A stretch of DNA of 64,000 bases from Candidatus Saccharimonadota bacterium (lineage in GTDB: Bacteria > Patescibacteriota > Saccharimonadia > Saccharimonadales > Saccharimonadaceae). The position numbers and the translations under genes were made by a program. A model generated the notes under the pieces. That model ran no database searches. It had not been told where the DNA came from and saw only the letters and a list, made by a program, of their open reading frames with translations. The stretch lies in assembly GCA_017515285.1 (NCBI GenBank), contig JAFWGN010000002.1:1-64000 (forward strand), given 5' to 3'. Positions 8,444-17,171 of this stretch are shown one piece after another. Positions within the stretch are counted from its first letter, which is position 1, and each line of letters opens with the position of its first letter.

Positions 8444-9883
8444 ATGAAGAAGAAATTAGTGGTTGGTGGAATTTGCTTCGTGGTTGGGGCGGTTCTTACT
8501 TTCTTTGGGGCACAGTTCTTCTTGAAAACGGGGATTTTTAAGATTCCCGGAAAACTTATCTTTGCAGACGAGATTTTAGATTCGGTCGCTTCGAAATATA
8601 CGGAGGCTTGCTCCTCGCTTGAACTTGCGAAGAATGTAACGATTTCTGAGTTTTATAGTTTTGACGAATCCGACGCGCTAATTATCGACGCAGTGGTTCC
8701 AGTGGCGGAGTTTTACGAGCCGAAAGAGTCGATTACTAGGTCGGAGTTCGAGGCGCGATTTGCTGGCGGAGCGGGAGTTAAGTCGATTTTTGAGCTAGAC
8801 AAGGGTCAAAAATTGCTTGCGATTGACGAAAAATATTATTTAGATGATTTTGAGGCGGGGGCGTATTTCAAATATCTCCGGGTTGAGGGAGAGGACGAAG
8901 AAGACGTCCGGAAGGTCAAAGAAGCAGTTTTGCCGATTTTACCGACGCTACCCTCGCGCGAGTCGGTGCTTTCCTTTACGCAGACGGGGACGACGGCACT
9001 CGCGAGGGGGACGAATGCGAAAATGGGGGAGGTTGGGAGCGGGGCGTATTTCGCGGAGAACATCGGAGAATATCTTGCGCGCGCGGATTATACGCACACG
9101 AGCAACGAGTCGAGTTTTTCGAATTATGCTTCCACTTCAAATATCTGTTCAGATTGGCGGTTTCTTGAGACGCTGACGACGATTGGTTTGAATGTCGTCG
9201 AACTCACAGGCAATCACAACGTCGATTGCGGAGCGGCGGACGCAATCGCTACCTTTGAAAAATATCAAGAACTCGGGATTAAAACCGTCGGGGGCGGACG
9301 GAACGCGACCGAAGCTGCTGAACCGTTGCAGATTTCGGGGAAAGGGACCGCGATAACCATGCTCGCTTTTAACCAGTCCACGGGCGGGGCGACAACCGGA
9401 GAGACGCCTGGGGCGAACCAATACTTACCCGAGAGGGCGGCGGCGCAAATTGCCGAGGCGAAGACGCGGGGAGATTTCGTGATTGTTGACGTCCAATTTA
9501 ACGAGTGCAGTTTTTATGATAACGTAAATGAGGACACGACTTGCGACGCGGCGGATTCGGCGCCGGGCGACCAAGTGGGGCTGTTTCGGAGTTTAATCGA
9601 CATGGGCGCGAATGTCGTCGTCGGGACGAGTGCGCATCAGACGCAAACATATGAGCAATATAACGGGGGCGAGATATACTACGGACTTGGAAACTTGTTC
9701 TTCGACCAGATTTGGTGGCCAGGGACGACAAGGTCGCTTGGGCTTACGCATTATTTTTGGAACGGGAAACTGTTGCAGACGAGGAGATTCGGAACAGTTT
9801 ATGATGCTTCTTATCAAACGCGATTAATGAACTCGGAGGAGGTAGAATGGTTTATCAACCGGCTCAACCAAGCGAGACAGTAA
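8444..9883 (+). CDS. CapA-family (PGA_cap) metallophosphoesterase-like exported protein
   Basis: 479 residues with an N-terminal membrane anchor (GGICFVVGAVLTFFGAQFFL, about 8-27). The C-terminal half (about 190-450) follows the CapA pattern: LARADYTHTSNESSF, LNVVELTGNHNVDCG, a conserved NECSFYD, VVVGTSAHQTQTYEQYNG and IYYGLGNLFFDQ. CapA proteins are linked to poly-gamma-glutamate capsule export, but many homologues have other or unknown roles. No capB or capC lies nearby. It is followed by, and overlaps, the membrane protein gene at 9847. The mRNA is predicted to be leaderless. Confidence 0.85.
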   Translation: MKKKLVVGGICFVVGAVLTFFGAQFFLKTGIFKIPGKLIFADEILDSVASKYTEACSSLELAKNVTISEFYSFDESDALIIDAVVPVAEFYEPKESITRSEFEARFAGGAGVKSIFELDKGQKLLAIDEKYYLDDFEAGAYFKYLRVEGEDEEDVRKVKEAVLPILPTLPSRESVLSFTQTGTTALARGTNAKMGEVGSGAYFAENIGEYLARADYTHTSNESSFSNYASTSNICSDWRFLETLTTIGLNVVELTGNHNVDCGAADAIATFEKYQELGIKTVGGGRNATEAAEPLQISGKGTAITMLAFNQSTGGATTGETPGANQYLPERAAAQIAEAKTRGDFVIVDVQFNECSFYDNVNEDTTCDAADSAPGDQVGLFRSLIDMGANVVVGTSAHQTQTYEQYNGGEIYYGLGNLFFDQIWWPGTTRSLGLTHYFWNGKLLQTRRFGTVYDASYQTRLMNSEEVEWFINRLNQARQ

Positions 9884-10680
9884 ACAATAATCAGCGAGTC
9901 CGCAAACACAAGCGGAGTCGGGCGGCGCAGATTTTGCTCGACGGTATGACACTGCTTTTGGTGGCGGGGGCGACGTATGCGATTTTTATACTGACGGCGC
10001 CAAAAACGAATAAAACGATCACTAAACCCGTTAGTTCTTCGCAGATAGATGCCAACCAAGACGACGACGAAGAAGACCCGGAGTGGCTGACGAAGACGGT
10101 GACGCAATGGATTACGCTCTATCCGCGAAACTTTAGAGCCGGGGTCGTAGTTTTCGACCTTGATAACGAGACGCTGGTTGCGGACGTTGGCGGGGAGCTT
10201 GTTTTTACGGAGCAGGAGGCAAGCGACCTCGGGGCAAAATTTGGGAAATCCTTTCAAACACCGGGACAGACAACGGCGAAAGAGATGCTTGAGATTTTGA
10301 AGACAACTTATCGACACGAAGGAATGAGCGACGCAGATTACGAAAACTTAAAGACGGAAATGCTCGCACAGACAGATATTTACTCCGAGGAGAGGTGTCA
10401 AGGGTATTGCCGGACGAGGTATGGACTTCCGGCAGGTTTTACGGTTGCGACGGTTTATAACGAAAATTACATGCGCTCGAACGGAAGTTTCTTCCTCGCG
10501 TATCGAGACGCGGCGATTTTAGAGTTTTCTACGAGCGACGGGCGAACGCGCAACTTTGCGATGGCGCTTCTCGCGGAGAACTTTGCGAACCAGTCGGAAT
10601 TTACCAAGCTCGCGAAGGCGGTCGAAGAAGTGATTGTTGAACATTTTGACAATGAGCAGATAACGCAAGGGCGAGATTAG
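9847..10680 (+). CDS. Exported membrane-anchored protein of unknown function
   Basis: 277 residues. A basic N-terminus is followed by one membrane segment at about 29-50 (LLDGMTLLLVAGATYAIFIL), then an acidic linker and an extracytoplasmic domain. The start lies 37 bp inside the CapA-like gene and is preceded by GGAGGAGG, so the two are translationally coupled. A cysteine pair (CQGYC) could form a disulphide. The fold vaguely resembles serine beta-lactamase-like proteins, but no SxxK/SDN/KTG set can be seen, so no function is assigned. It ends 6 bp from the convergent CAP-domain gene. Confidence 0.75.
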   Translation: MVYQPAQPSETVNNNQRVRKHKRSRAAQILLDGMTLLLVAGATYAIFILTAPKTNKTITKPVSSSQIDANQDDDEEDPEWLTKTVTQWITLYPRNFRAGVVVFDLDNETLVADVGGELVFTEQEASDLGAKFGKSFQTPGQTTAKEMLEILKTTYRHEGMSDADYENLKTEMLAQTDIYSEERCQGYCRTRYGLPAGFTVATVYNENYMRSNGSFFLAYRDAAILEFSTSDGRTRNFAMALLAENFANQSEFTKLAKAVEEVIVEHFDNEQITQGRD

Positions 10681-10686
10681 TAAGGA

Positions 10687-11601
10687 TTAGTAAGTCGAGA
10701 AGAATTGGGACCAGTAGGTTTTATATTTGGCATCGCGGTCAAAAACGAAACCGACGGCGAGTTTGGTGAAGTTCTTGCTTAAAATGTTCGCGCGGTGGTC
10801 GGGGGAGTTCATCCAGGCGGCGACGACGGTCTCGGGGGAGACGGCGGCGTTGCCTGCCATTAGATTCTCACCGCTAGAGCCACCGGTTTCCGGAAGTGGG
10901 CAGGCGGTTTCCCAACTCGAGCCGTCGGGGCGAACGTGCGCGTAGCTCGTCATGAGTTCGCGGGCGCGAATCATTGCGGCGGCTTCGCAGGTCGTTCCCC
11001 ACTCGAGGGCGGTCAGCCCGTTTTTTTCGCGTTCTTTATTGACCAAATCTAAAACTTCACGCTTCCAGGTTTCGACGGGAACTTCGACGACGGTGACGGT
11101 CAAGGAATCGTGGCGCTGGCCGTCGTAAGTTCCGGCGGTGACGGTCGTCGTCCCGGGGCCTTTAATTGCGGGGTAGCGGCAGGTTGCGCGAGAATAGCCA
11201 AGCCATTCTCGCGCGGTCGAATAGAAGCCGGAAATCACGTCTTGGTTCGAGGATTGCCAATACATACTCCCGAGGTTTTTCAGGTTTCCGCCGACGCAGA
11301 GGTCGATGTTGGCGGTTTCGAAAATGGTTACGGAGGTTTCGTTCCAAAGTTCGCCACTTCCAACCGGGTCGGAAGAAATCCAACCGGCGGTTTTTCCGCT
11401 CGAAGTGTCGGAGACAGAGGCGAGAACTTCGGCCTCTTCTATGTTTTCTTCGATGTCATCCGAGCGTTCGGAGACGGCGCGAAACTCGCGGTCGCTCCCC
11501 CAGATTGCAGAGGCAATCAAAATCCCGGCAACGAGAATTGCGGCGGCGTTCAAGGACAAGAGAATCGTCATCCGCGTCTGCTTAATCAAGGCTGCGCTCA
11601 T
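10687..11601 (-). CDS. Secreted CAP-domain (SCP/PR-1) protein
   Basis: 304 residues from the chosen ATG at 11601, which has TATAAT 6 nt upstream. An N-terminal anchor (LLSLNAAAILVAGILIASAI) is followed by a low-complexity acidic linker. An Ig-like (BIG-type) region contains GTTTVTAGTYDGQ. The C-terminal CAP domain has LVNKEREKNGL, a SYAHVRPDG histidine site, GENLMAGN and WMNSPDHRANIL. Cysteines occur in pairs. Bacterial CAP proteins are secreted and often bind lipids or the cell wall. A longer open frame exists upstream but lacks any start signal. Confidence 0.85.
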   Translation of the reverse strand: MSAALIKQTRMTILLSLNAAAILVAGILIASAIWGSDREFRAVSERSDDIEENIEEAEVLASVSDTSSGKTAGWISSDPVGSGELWNETSVTIFETANIDLCVGGNLKNLGSMYWQSSNQDVISGFYSTAREWLGYSRATCRYPAIKGPGTTTVTAGTYDGQRHDSLTVTVVEVPVETWKREVLDLVNKEREKNGLTALEWGTTCEAAAMIRARELMTSYAHVRPDGSSWETACPLPETGGSSGENLMAGNAAVSPETVVAAWMNSPDHRANILSKNFTKLAVGFVFDRDAKYKTYWSQFFSTY

Positions 11602-11623
11602 AAGTTTATTATAATTTAGGCGT

Positions 11624-11652
11624 GAAAAAACCTCAAGCCTAAACTTGAGGTT
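11624..11652 (-). terminator. Intrinsic terminator of the gene at 11664-12242
   Basis: A 9-bp stem AACCTCAAG/CTTGAGGTT with a 6-nt loop is followed by a T-run on the minus strand. Confidence 0.85.
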
Positions 11653-11663
11653 AAAGGAGATAA

Positions 11664-12242
11664 CTAGCGGGTAGGCCAGCGGAGGACGTCCTCGAACAGC
11701 TCCAAACGCCGGTCGCCGAGAATAAAGCATGTCGGCGTAGCGCGGTAGTAGGCGGCTAGGCGGTCCCAAGGACCAAAGTCGCAAGAAGCCGGAGTAGGTT
11801 CGCCGTTTATATTGAGGTTTTCACCGTCAATCATACGGCGGGCAAGGTCAAACCTCTTTTTGTGGAGGAACCACATAAAGATGATGGCTTTGGAATCTTT
11901 GGTGGATTCCCAGAAAACCACATGATGCAGGAAACCGGGGTCTTTAATGAGTTCGACGAAACGCGCCCGGAAACCGCCGGCCTTCAGATAATCGGTGTTC
12001 ACCTCCGAAAAGTTCCGGAGAAACATAGAATCGAGGTTTTCCAATTCCCGTTTCACGATAAGTTCGCCATCGGCGAATTCTTTGCTCTCGGGGAGTTTCT
12101 TCTCGGTGTATCCCCGGGAAAGGAATACGGGTCTGTCAACCCATTCGTAGCCGTAAAGACTGCGACGAGCCGACTCTGAAGCTGTTGTCTGGGGCGTGCC
12201 CGCCCAGTTACCGATGTTACCAAACTTTGCGTTACCTAACAT
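11664..12242 (-). CDS. Hypothetical protein, soluble
   Basis: 192 residues with no membrane segment or signal peptide. AAAAGGAGAA before the ATG is a strong ribosome site. The protein is rich in Arg, Leu and Trp and looks helical and globular (FLHHVVFWESTKDSKAIIFM, WFLHKKRFDLARRMI). I do not recognise a family. It has its own promoter (12303-12331) and a terminator on the far side, so it is a single-gene unit between tRNA-Ala and the CAP-domain gene. Confidence 0.6.
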   Translation of the reverse strand: MLGNAKFGNIGNWAGTPQTTASESARRSLYGYEWVDRPVFLSRGYTEKKLPESKEFADGELIVKRELENLDSMFLRNFSEVNTDYLKAGGFRARFVELIKDPGFLHHVVFWESTKDSKAIIFMWFLHKKRFDLARRMIDGENLNINGEPTPASCDFGPWDRLAAYYRATPTCFILGDRRLELFEDVLRWPTR

Positions 12243-12302
12243 CTTTTTCTTCTCCTTTTGAATGAACTAGCTGATTTTATGCTTCAGCCAAGCAAGGATT
12301 AC

Positions 12303-12331
12303 ATTATATCATAAAAATTAAAAAAATGCAA
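12303..12331 (-). promoter_or_regulatory. Promoter of the hypothetical gene at 11664-12242
   Basis: TTGCAT (complement of 12326-12331) and TATAAT (complement of 12303-12308) with a 17-bp spacer. The -35 overlaps the tRNA-Ala terminator. Confidence 0.65.
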
Positions 12332-12341
12332 GAGGCTTGCA
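12319..12341 (-). terminator. Intrinsic terminator of tRNA-Ala
   Basis: A TGCAAG/CTTGCA stem with a 3-nt loop followed by seven T on the minus strand, directly after the tRNA. Confidence 0.8.
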
Positions 12342-12348
12342 CAAAAAG

Positions 12349-12424
12349 TGGTGGAGCAGATCGGACTCGAACCGACCACCTCAGCAATGCGAATGCTGCG
12401 CTCTACCAGATGAGCTACTGCCCC
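12349..12424 (-). tRNA. tRNA-Ala (anticodon CGC)
   Basis: The acceptor GGGGCAG pairs with CTGCTCC, discriminator A, and CCA is encoded. The anticodon arm is CAGCA-TTCGCAT-TGCTG, giving anticodon CGC for GCG codons. The T arm has GGTTCGAGTCC. GCG is frequent in the genes of this window, which fits a dedicated tRNA. Confidence 0.93.
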
Positions 12425-12434
12425 AACCACTTTA

Positions 12435-13811
12435 TTATAACACAGGAACCGGATATTTTGAAGCCAGAAGTTTAACTTCTTTCCTGATGCCTTCGAGTTC
12501 TTCGGTGGCGTCGTCGAGGCGCTCTTCGACACCGACACCGGCGCAGATATCGGCGACTCGGCGCATCCACTTGGCGATTTGTTTCATTTCGGTCTCCCCG
12601 AGGCCGCGGGTGGTGACGGCCGGGGTGCCGAGGCGGACGCCGGAAGGACGGAAGGCGGCGCCCTTGTCAGTCGGGAGGGAGTTGGCGTTGAGGTTTAGGC
12701 CGACGCGGTCAAGGGCGCGCTCAAAGAACTTGCCGTCGAAGCCGAAGGACTTTTTAATGTCGATTAAGATGAGGTGGTTTTCGGTGCCGTCGCCTTGGAG
12801 AGTGAAGCCGAGGGATTTTAGTTCAGTGGCGAGAGTCTTGGCGTTTTTAACGATATTCTTGGCGTAAATCTTAAATTCGGGCTCGAGCGCTTCGCCGAAA
12901 GCGACGGCTTTCGCGGCGATAATGTGCTCTAAAGGTCCGCCTTGGGTGCCGGGAAAGACGGCGCGGTCGATTAAAATCGGAATGTTCTCGAGGGTGTGTT
13001 CCGGTTTTTTAAGAGGAGAGGCGACGTTACCCTTGGAGAGGATTAAACCGCCGCGAGGGCCGCGAAGGGTTTTGTGCGTCGTCGTGGTCATGACGTGAAA
13101 ACCGTGATCTAAAGGATTCGGGTGGACGCCGCCGGCGATGAGTCCGGCAACGTGCGCCATGTCGGCCATGAGGAGACAGCCAGGGATTTTCTTAGCTATT
13201 CTCGCGACGCGGTCGAAGTCGGGGATTTTCATGAAGGCGGAGTAGCCGACCAAGATGATTTTGGGTTGTTCCGTGATAGCGATGCGTTCGAGTTCCTTGT
13301 AGTCGATGTCGCCGGTTTCATCGACGCCGTAGCCGACGAAATTGTAGATGTGGGCGGAGCGGGTGACGGGGGAGCCATGGGTTAGATGCCCGCCGGCGGG
13401 AAGGGACATGGCGAGAATCGTGTCTCCGGGGCGGCACCAAGCCCAATAAACCGCTTCGTTGGCGTTGGCGCCGGAGTGAGGCTGGACGTTGGCGTGGTCG
13501 GCGTGGAAAAGGCGGCAAGCGCGGGAGATGGCGAGGCGTTCGATTTTATCGACGTTGTCTTGGCCACCGTAGTAGCGGAAGTTGCCAAGTTTTTCCGCGG
13601 CGATTTTTTCTTCGCTCCAGAAAGATTTAGAGTCGCCTTCAATTCCTTCGAAGCTCGGGTAGCCCTCGCTGTATTTATTCGTTAAGACCGAGCCGGCGGC
13701 TCTTAAAACGTTCTTTGAGACGTAGTTCTCACTCGGGATGAGCTCGAGGCCTTCCCTTTGGCGGGTTTCTTCTTGGTTGATGAGGGTGAAAACGGGGTCG
13801 ATGGTTGACAT
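12435..13811 (-). CDS. glyA: Serine hydroxymethyltransferase
   Basis: 458 residues, close to the usual 420-460. PLP-enzyme motifs are visible: NKYSEGYPSFEG, VQPHSGANANEAVY, MADMAHVAGLIAGG, and TTTTHKTLRGPRGG with the PLP-binding lysine in THKT. It converts serine and tetrahydrofolate to glycine and 5,10-methylene-THF, the one-carbon donor for thymidylate synthase. Its ribosome site AAAAGGAGC lies in the last codons of folA, so translation is coupled. It closes the thyA-folA-glyA cluster. Confidence 0.97.
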   Translation of the reverse strand: MSTIDPVFTLINQEETRQREGLELIPSENYVSKNVLRAAGSVLTNKYSEGYPSFEGIEGDSKSFWSEEKIAAEKLGNFRYYGGQDNVDKIERLAISRACRLFHADHANVQPHSGANANEAVYWAWCRPGDTILAMSLPAGGHLTHGSPVTRSAHIYNFVGYGVDETGDIDYKELERIAITEQPKIILVGYSAFMKIPDFDRVARIAKKIPGCLLMADMAHVAGLIAGGVHPNPLDHGFHVMTTTTHKTLRGPRGGLILSKGNVASPLKKPEHTLENIPILIDRAVFPGTQGGPLEHIIAAKAVAFGEALEPEFKIYAKNIVKNAKTLATELKSLGFTLQGDGTENHLILIDIKKSFGFDGKFFERALDRVGLNLNANSLPTDKGAAFRPSGVRLGTPAVTTRGLGETEMKQIAKWMRRVADICAGVGVEERLDDATEELEGIRKEVKLLASKYPVPVL

Positions 13812-13812
13812 T

Positions 13813-14301
13813 TTAGCTCCTTTTTATGTATTTATTAAAGTTTAGTTTGACGGTATTTTCGGTGAGAGATTTCAGAGTGGTTAAATCATAATCTTCTTTC
13901 TTAAAAGTCGGGAAGAAGACGTCGGCTTTGGCTTCTTCTTCGACTTCGGTTAGGTAAAGGGTCTTCGCGTGGGGGAGGAAGAGTTTATAGACGCTCGCGC
14001 CGCCGATTACGAAGATTTCTTCCGCGGAGGTCGAGTTTTTTTTGATGAAAGAGTCGAGGTTTTCGAGCCTTTTTGCGGACTCGGGGAGAGAGTTGAGGTC
14101 GCGGTGGGACAGGATTAGGTTGGTGCGGCCTTTTAGAGGCGTTTCTTTGAGTGATTTCCAGGTGTTGTAGCCCATGACGACGGTTTTTCCCTTGGTTTTT
14201 TCGCGAAAGAACTTCATATCTTCCTTGAAATGGAAAACTAAATCGTTGTCTTTTCCTAGCTCGCGGTTTTTGCCGATACAGGCGATGAGAGAAAATGACA
14301 T
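13813..14301 (-). CDS. folA: Dihydrofolate reductase
   Basis: 162 residues from the ATG at 14301, the normal length for bacterial DHFR. The ATG is preceded by GGAG; a start 10 codons upstream is also open. Motifs are SLIACIGKNRELGKDNDLVF, VVMGYNTWKSL, and EEIFVIGGASVYKLFL, the NADPH- and folate-binding set. It regenerates tetrahydrofolate from the dihydrofolate made by ThyA. It sits between thyA and glyA. Confidence 0.96.
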   Translation of the reverse strand: MSFSLIACIGKNRELGKDNDLVFHFKEDMKFFREKTKGKTVVMGYNTWKSLKETPLKGRTNLILSHRDLNSLPESAKRLENLDSFIKKNSTSAEEIFVIGGASVYKLFLPHAKTLYLTEVEEEAKADVFFPTFKKEDYDLTTLKSLTENTVKLNFNKYIKRS

Positions 14302-14357
14302 TTTGAAACTCCGTTTAAGTTGATTTGGCAAGAAAGCCCGAGGTTAAATCATAATCC

Positions 14358-15296
14358 CTACTCCGTGACCGGCATGCGAATTGTGCCGGCGTTTTGATAG
14401 TTGTCCAGGCGAATGTCTTTTAGGTCCTTGGAATTATCAAATTCGTAAAAATCTTTTATCTCGGGGTTGATCCAAAGAGTTGGCGCTTTGAAAGATTCGC
14501 GAGTCATTTGCTCCTTGATGCCGGGGATTTGGTTTTCGTAAATGTGGGCATTGTTGATGACGTAAGTCATTTTTCCGGGCTTTAAGCCGGTAACTTGGGC
14601 GAGGAGGTAGCAGAGAGTGGCGTATTGGGAGACGTTGAAGGGCATCCCGAGCGGGACGTCGTTGCTCCGGACGGTGACCATGAGGTTGAGTTTTTCGTCG
14701 GTAACGTTCCATTGGGAGTTCCAGACGCAGCTCGGCAACGCAGCGGTTTCCAGCCATTCGTTTTGCCAGAGAGACATAATCATCCGGCGGTTGGCCGGGT
14801 CGGTTTTTAAGGTTTCGATTAGGCTTTCTGTGAGTCCGTAGCGGTTGACAATCCAACCGTAAGCGGTGCCGATGGTGCCGACGGGGTTTTCTTTAATTCC
14901 CTTTTCTTGGTATAACTTTTTGAAATCTTTGCCGGCGTAGAGGCCGGAGTCGGGGATTTCCCATTCGTCCCAAATCTTAATTCCGCGGTCATGAAGCCAA
15001 GAAACGTCATTTGACGCGACTTGGTAAATCCAGAGCATTTCGAGGACGGAGGTTTTGAAGGCGACCTTTTTTGTTGTTAGAATGGGGAACTCTTCGGAGA
15101 GGTCGAAAGTCAGAACTTCGTGCGAGAGGGAGAAAGTCGTCGTCGGTTTTTCGGTTTGCGCGAGGTGGGTCGGCATGTTGGTCTTGGTCCTTGAGCCGGT
15201 TTTTTTCTCAAGGACGGCGGGGTTGGTGGTGATTTTTTCACCGTGGGTAAGGATTCGATTGCATAAATCGAGATATTGTTCATCAAAACGGCTCAT
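14358..15296 (-). CDS. thyA: Thymidylate synthase
   Basis: 312 residues. The active-site Cys190 is in LPSCVWNSQWNV, where most ThyA have PPCH, a mild variation. RRMIMSLWQ, RSNDVPLGMPFNVSQYA and NNAHIYENQ are the dUMP- and folate-binding stretches. It methylates dUMP to dTMP with 5,10-methylene-THF. The ATG is preceded by GGAGG, and a TATAAT box at the complement of 15322-15327 gives the cluster its own promoter behind potD. dCMP deaminase (39520-40053) can supply dUMP. Confidence 0.96.
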   Translation of the reverse strand: MSRFDEQYLDLCNRILTHGEKITTNPAVLEKKTGSRTKTNMPTHLAQTEKPTTTFSLSHEVLTFDLSEEFPILTTKKVAFKTSVLEMLWIYQVASNDVSWLHDRGIKIWDEWEIPDSGLYAGKDFKKLYQEKGIKENPVGTIGTAYGWIVNRYGLTESLIETLKTDPANRRMIMSLWQNEWLETAALPSCVWNSQWNVTDEKLNLMVTVRSNDVPLGMPFNVSQYATLCYLLAQVTGLKPGKMTYVINNAHIYENQIPGIKEQMTRESFKAPTLWINPEIKDFYEFDNSKDLKDIRLDNYQNAGTIRMPVTE

Positions 15297-15321
15297 GATA
15301 CCTCCAGTTATTTATGTCTAT

Positions 15322-15327
15322 ATTATA
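15322..15327 (-). promoter_or_regulatory. -10 box of the thyA-folA-glyA cluster
   Basis: TATAAT lies 26 nt before the thyA ATG with a GGAGG site between them, so this is an SD-led transcript. Confidence 0.5.
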
Positions 15328-15332
15328 TACGA

Positions 15333-16376
15333 TTATTTGTATCTTGCCCAGAGTTTATCGAACTTTTTTATGTCGGCGCCGACATTTTCGACGTAAGAGC
15401 CGTTTTTTAGAATTAGTTTTAGCTCCGCGTCGGGAAGGGTTTCGGCGTTTTTGACGGCGGAGATGTAAGGGTATTCCTCGACGATTCTTCTCGCCACGTC
15501 TTCGCGGAGAAGGTAGTTGATGAAAAGATAGGCGGCGTCCGGATTTTTTCCGCCCTTGACGAGACAATAATTATCCATACTAAGCGTAAAACCTTCGGCG
15601 GGGTAGGTGAGCTTTAAGTTAGGGTTTTCTTCGATAGCGAGAAGAGCCTCGGCGTTCCAGACGAGTCCGGCGTCAACTTCGTTTGTGATGAAGAAAGTTT
15701 TGGGGGAGTCGGAGTCGAAGGCTTTGATATTAGGTTTTATCGTTTCAAAAAACTCGAGACTGGCGTTCAAATCGTCCTCTTTAACCGAGTTCATATCGGC
15801 GCCGACGGCTTGGAGCATCGCGCCGATAATAATGCGTTGGTCGTCGAGGAGAACGAGATTGTTTTTTAGCTCCGGGCGTTTCAAATCCTTATAACTGGTT
15901 AGGCGGTCGATTTTGGTTGAATCGTAGAGGAAAACGGTGGTTGCGAGGAGGAAGGGGAGAGAAAATTCGTTCCTTTCGTCGTAAGGTTGGCCCAGGAAAA
16001 GAGGGTTTAAGTTGTCGAGGTTTTTAATTCGCGTTTGGTCGAGCGGGGCGAGGAGGTCGCGAGAAATCATTAAATCGACCATGTAGTCGCTCGGAAAAAT
16101 CAAATCGTAGGTGCCGGATTTGCTACCGGCGATTTTAGCAAGAAGCTCCTCGTTGCTCGAGTAAGTCCCGTAGTTGACTTTGATGTTATATTCGGTTTCG
16201 AAATCTTTGATAACGCTCGCGGGGAGGTAGCTTGTCCAGTTGAGGACGTTTAAGACCGGCCTCGTTTCGCCGTCTTTGGTTTCACGGAAAACGCTCGTGC
16301 CTAGAATAACCAATAGAATAATTGAAAAAATTAGCAAGAGCGGAAGGAGGATGTTTGTCTTTTGGCGGGGCGTCAT
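15333..16376 (-). CDS. potD: Polyamine ABC transporter substrate-binding protein
   Basis: 347 residues from the ATG at 16376, which overlaps the potC stop as ATGA. An N-terminal hydrophobic anchor (NILLPLLLIFSIILLVILG) is present without a clear lipobox. PotD-like features are LNVLNWTSYLP, YDLIFPSDYMV, the WNAEALLA loop and MDNYCLVKGGKNPDAAYLF. It should bind spermidine or putrescine outside the membrane. It is the last gene of potABCD. Confidence 0.9.
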   Translation of the reverse strand: MTPRQKTNILLPLLLIFSIILLVILGTSVFRETKDGETRPVLNVLNWTSYLPASVIKDFETEYNIKVNYGTYSSNEELLAKIAGSKSGTYDLIFPSDYMVDLMISRDLLAPLDQTRIKNLDNLNPLFLGQPYDERNEFSLPFLLATTVFLYDSTKIDRLTSYKDLKRPELKNNLVLLDDQRIIIGAMLQAVGADMNSVKEDDLNASLEFFETIKPNIKAFDSDSPKTFFITNEVDAGLVWNAEALLAIEENPNLKLTYPAEGFTLSMDNYCLVKGGKNPDAAYLFINYLLREDVARRIVEEYPYISAVKNAETLPDAELKLILKNGSYVENVGADIKKFDKLWARYK

Positions 16377-17170
16377 AGTTCCCTTTCCGCGCGGGCCTTG
16401 GACTGGAAATGCGCGCTTAACGCCAAAAAGATTATGGTAAAGATAAGCATAAGCGTCGTTAGGGCGTTGACGTCGGGGGAGATGCCGGTTTTGATGTTGG
16501 AATAGACATAGAGCGGGAGAGTGTTGGTTCCGGGGCCGGCGGCGAAATAGGAGATCACGACGTCGTCCATGCTCAGAGCGAAGGCGAGGAGGGCGCCGGA
16601 GATGATTCCGGGCCTTATCAGAGGGAGGGTAACGTGCCAGAAAACTTGCCAACGGGAAGCGCCGAGGTCAACGGCGGCGGACTCGACATTTTGCGGGAGG
16701 GCGAAAAGTGTCGCGCGGACGCTAGTGATGACGAAGGGGACGGAGAAGGAAATGTGCGCGAGAAGGACGGTGCCGAATCCGAGTTCGAGATTTGTGAGGG
16801 CAAAGACGGAAAGCAGAGAGATGCCGAGGACGATTTCTGGGAGGACGATGGGGATATAAATTAGTTTATCGATGAGGGATTTCCCCTTGAAGGTAAACTT
16901 TTTAAGTCCGACCGCCGAGAGTGTGCCGATGACGACGGAAATTGAGGTGCTTAAAACGGCAATTAGAATCGTGTTTTTGAAGGCATCGAGAAGGTCGGAG
17001 TTCTCGAAAAGTTTGACGTACCAGTCGAACGTAAAACTAGTGAAAACGGCGTTTAATTTCGACTCATTAAAAGAGAAGAAAATGAGGATAAAAATAGGGA
17101 GAAAAAGCAAAAATAGCACGGAATAGATGTAAAAATGTCGCATTTTCGGTACGCGCTTTAATCGCCTCAT
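16373..17170 (-). CDS. potC: Polyamine ABC transporter permease C
   Basis: 265 residues with about six membrane segments. The EAA loop AAVDLGASRWQVFWHVTLPLIRPG contacts the ATPase. It is preceded by GGGAGGGAG at the end of potB and overlaps potD by 4 bp. It forms the PotBC channel. Confidence 0.9.
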   Translation of the reverse strand: MRRLKRVPKMRHFYIYSVLFLLFLPIFILIFFSFNESKLNAVFTSFTFDWYVKLFENSDLLDAFKNTILIAVLSTSISVVIGTLSAVGLKKFTFKGKSLIDKLIYIPIVLPEIVLGISLLSVFALTNLELGFGTVLLAHISFSVPFVITSVRATLFALPQNVESAAVDLGASRWQVFWHVTLPLIRPGIISGALLAFALSMDDVVISYFAAGPGTNTLPLYVYSNIKTGISPDVNALTTLMLIFTIIFLALSAHFQSKARAEREL

Positions 17171-17171
17171 T

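Noticed and set aside
10687-11784. Longer start for the CAP-domain protein (61 extra codons).
   Set aside because: The extension crosses a terminator and the neighbouring gene end, is Arg/Pro-rich, and lacks start signals. The ATG at 11601 has a -10 at leaderless spacing.
16377-16652. Longer start for potD.
   Set aside because: The extra residues are out-of-frame sequence of potC and Arg-rich; the ATGA overlap gives the natural start.
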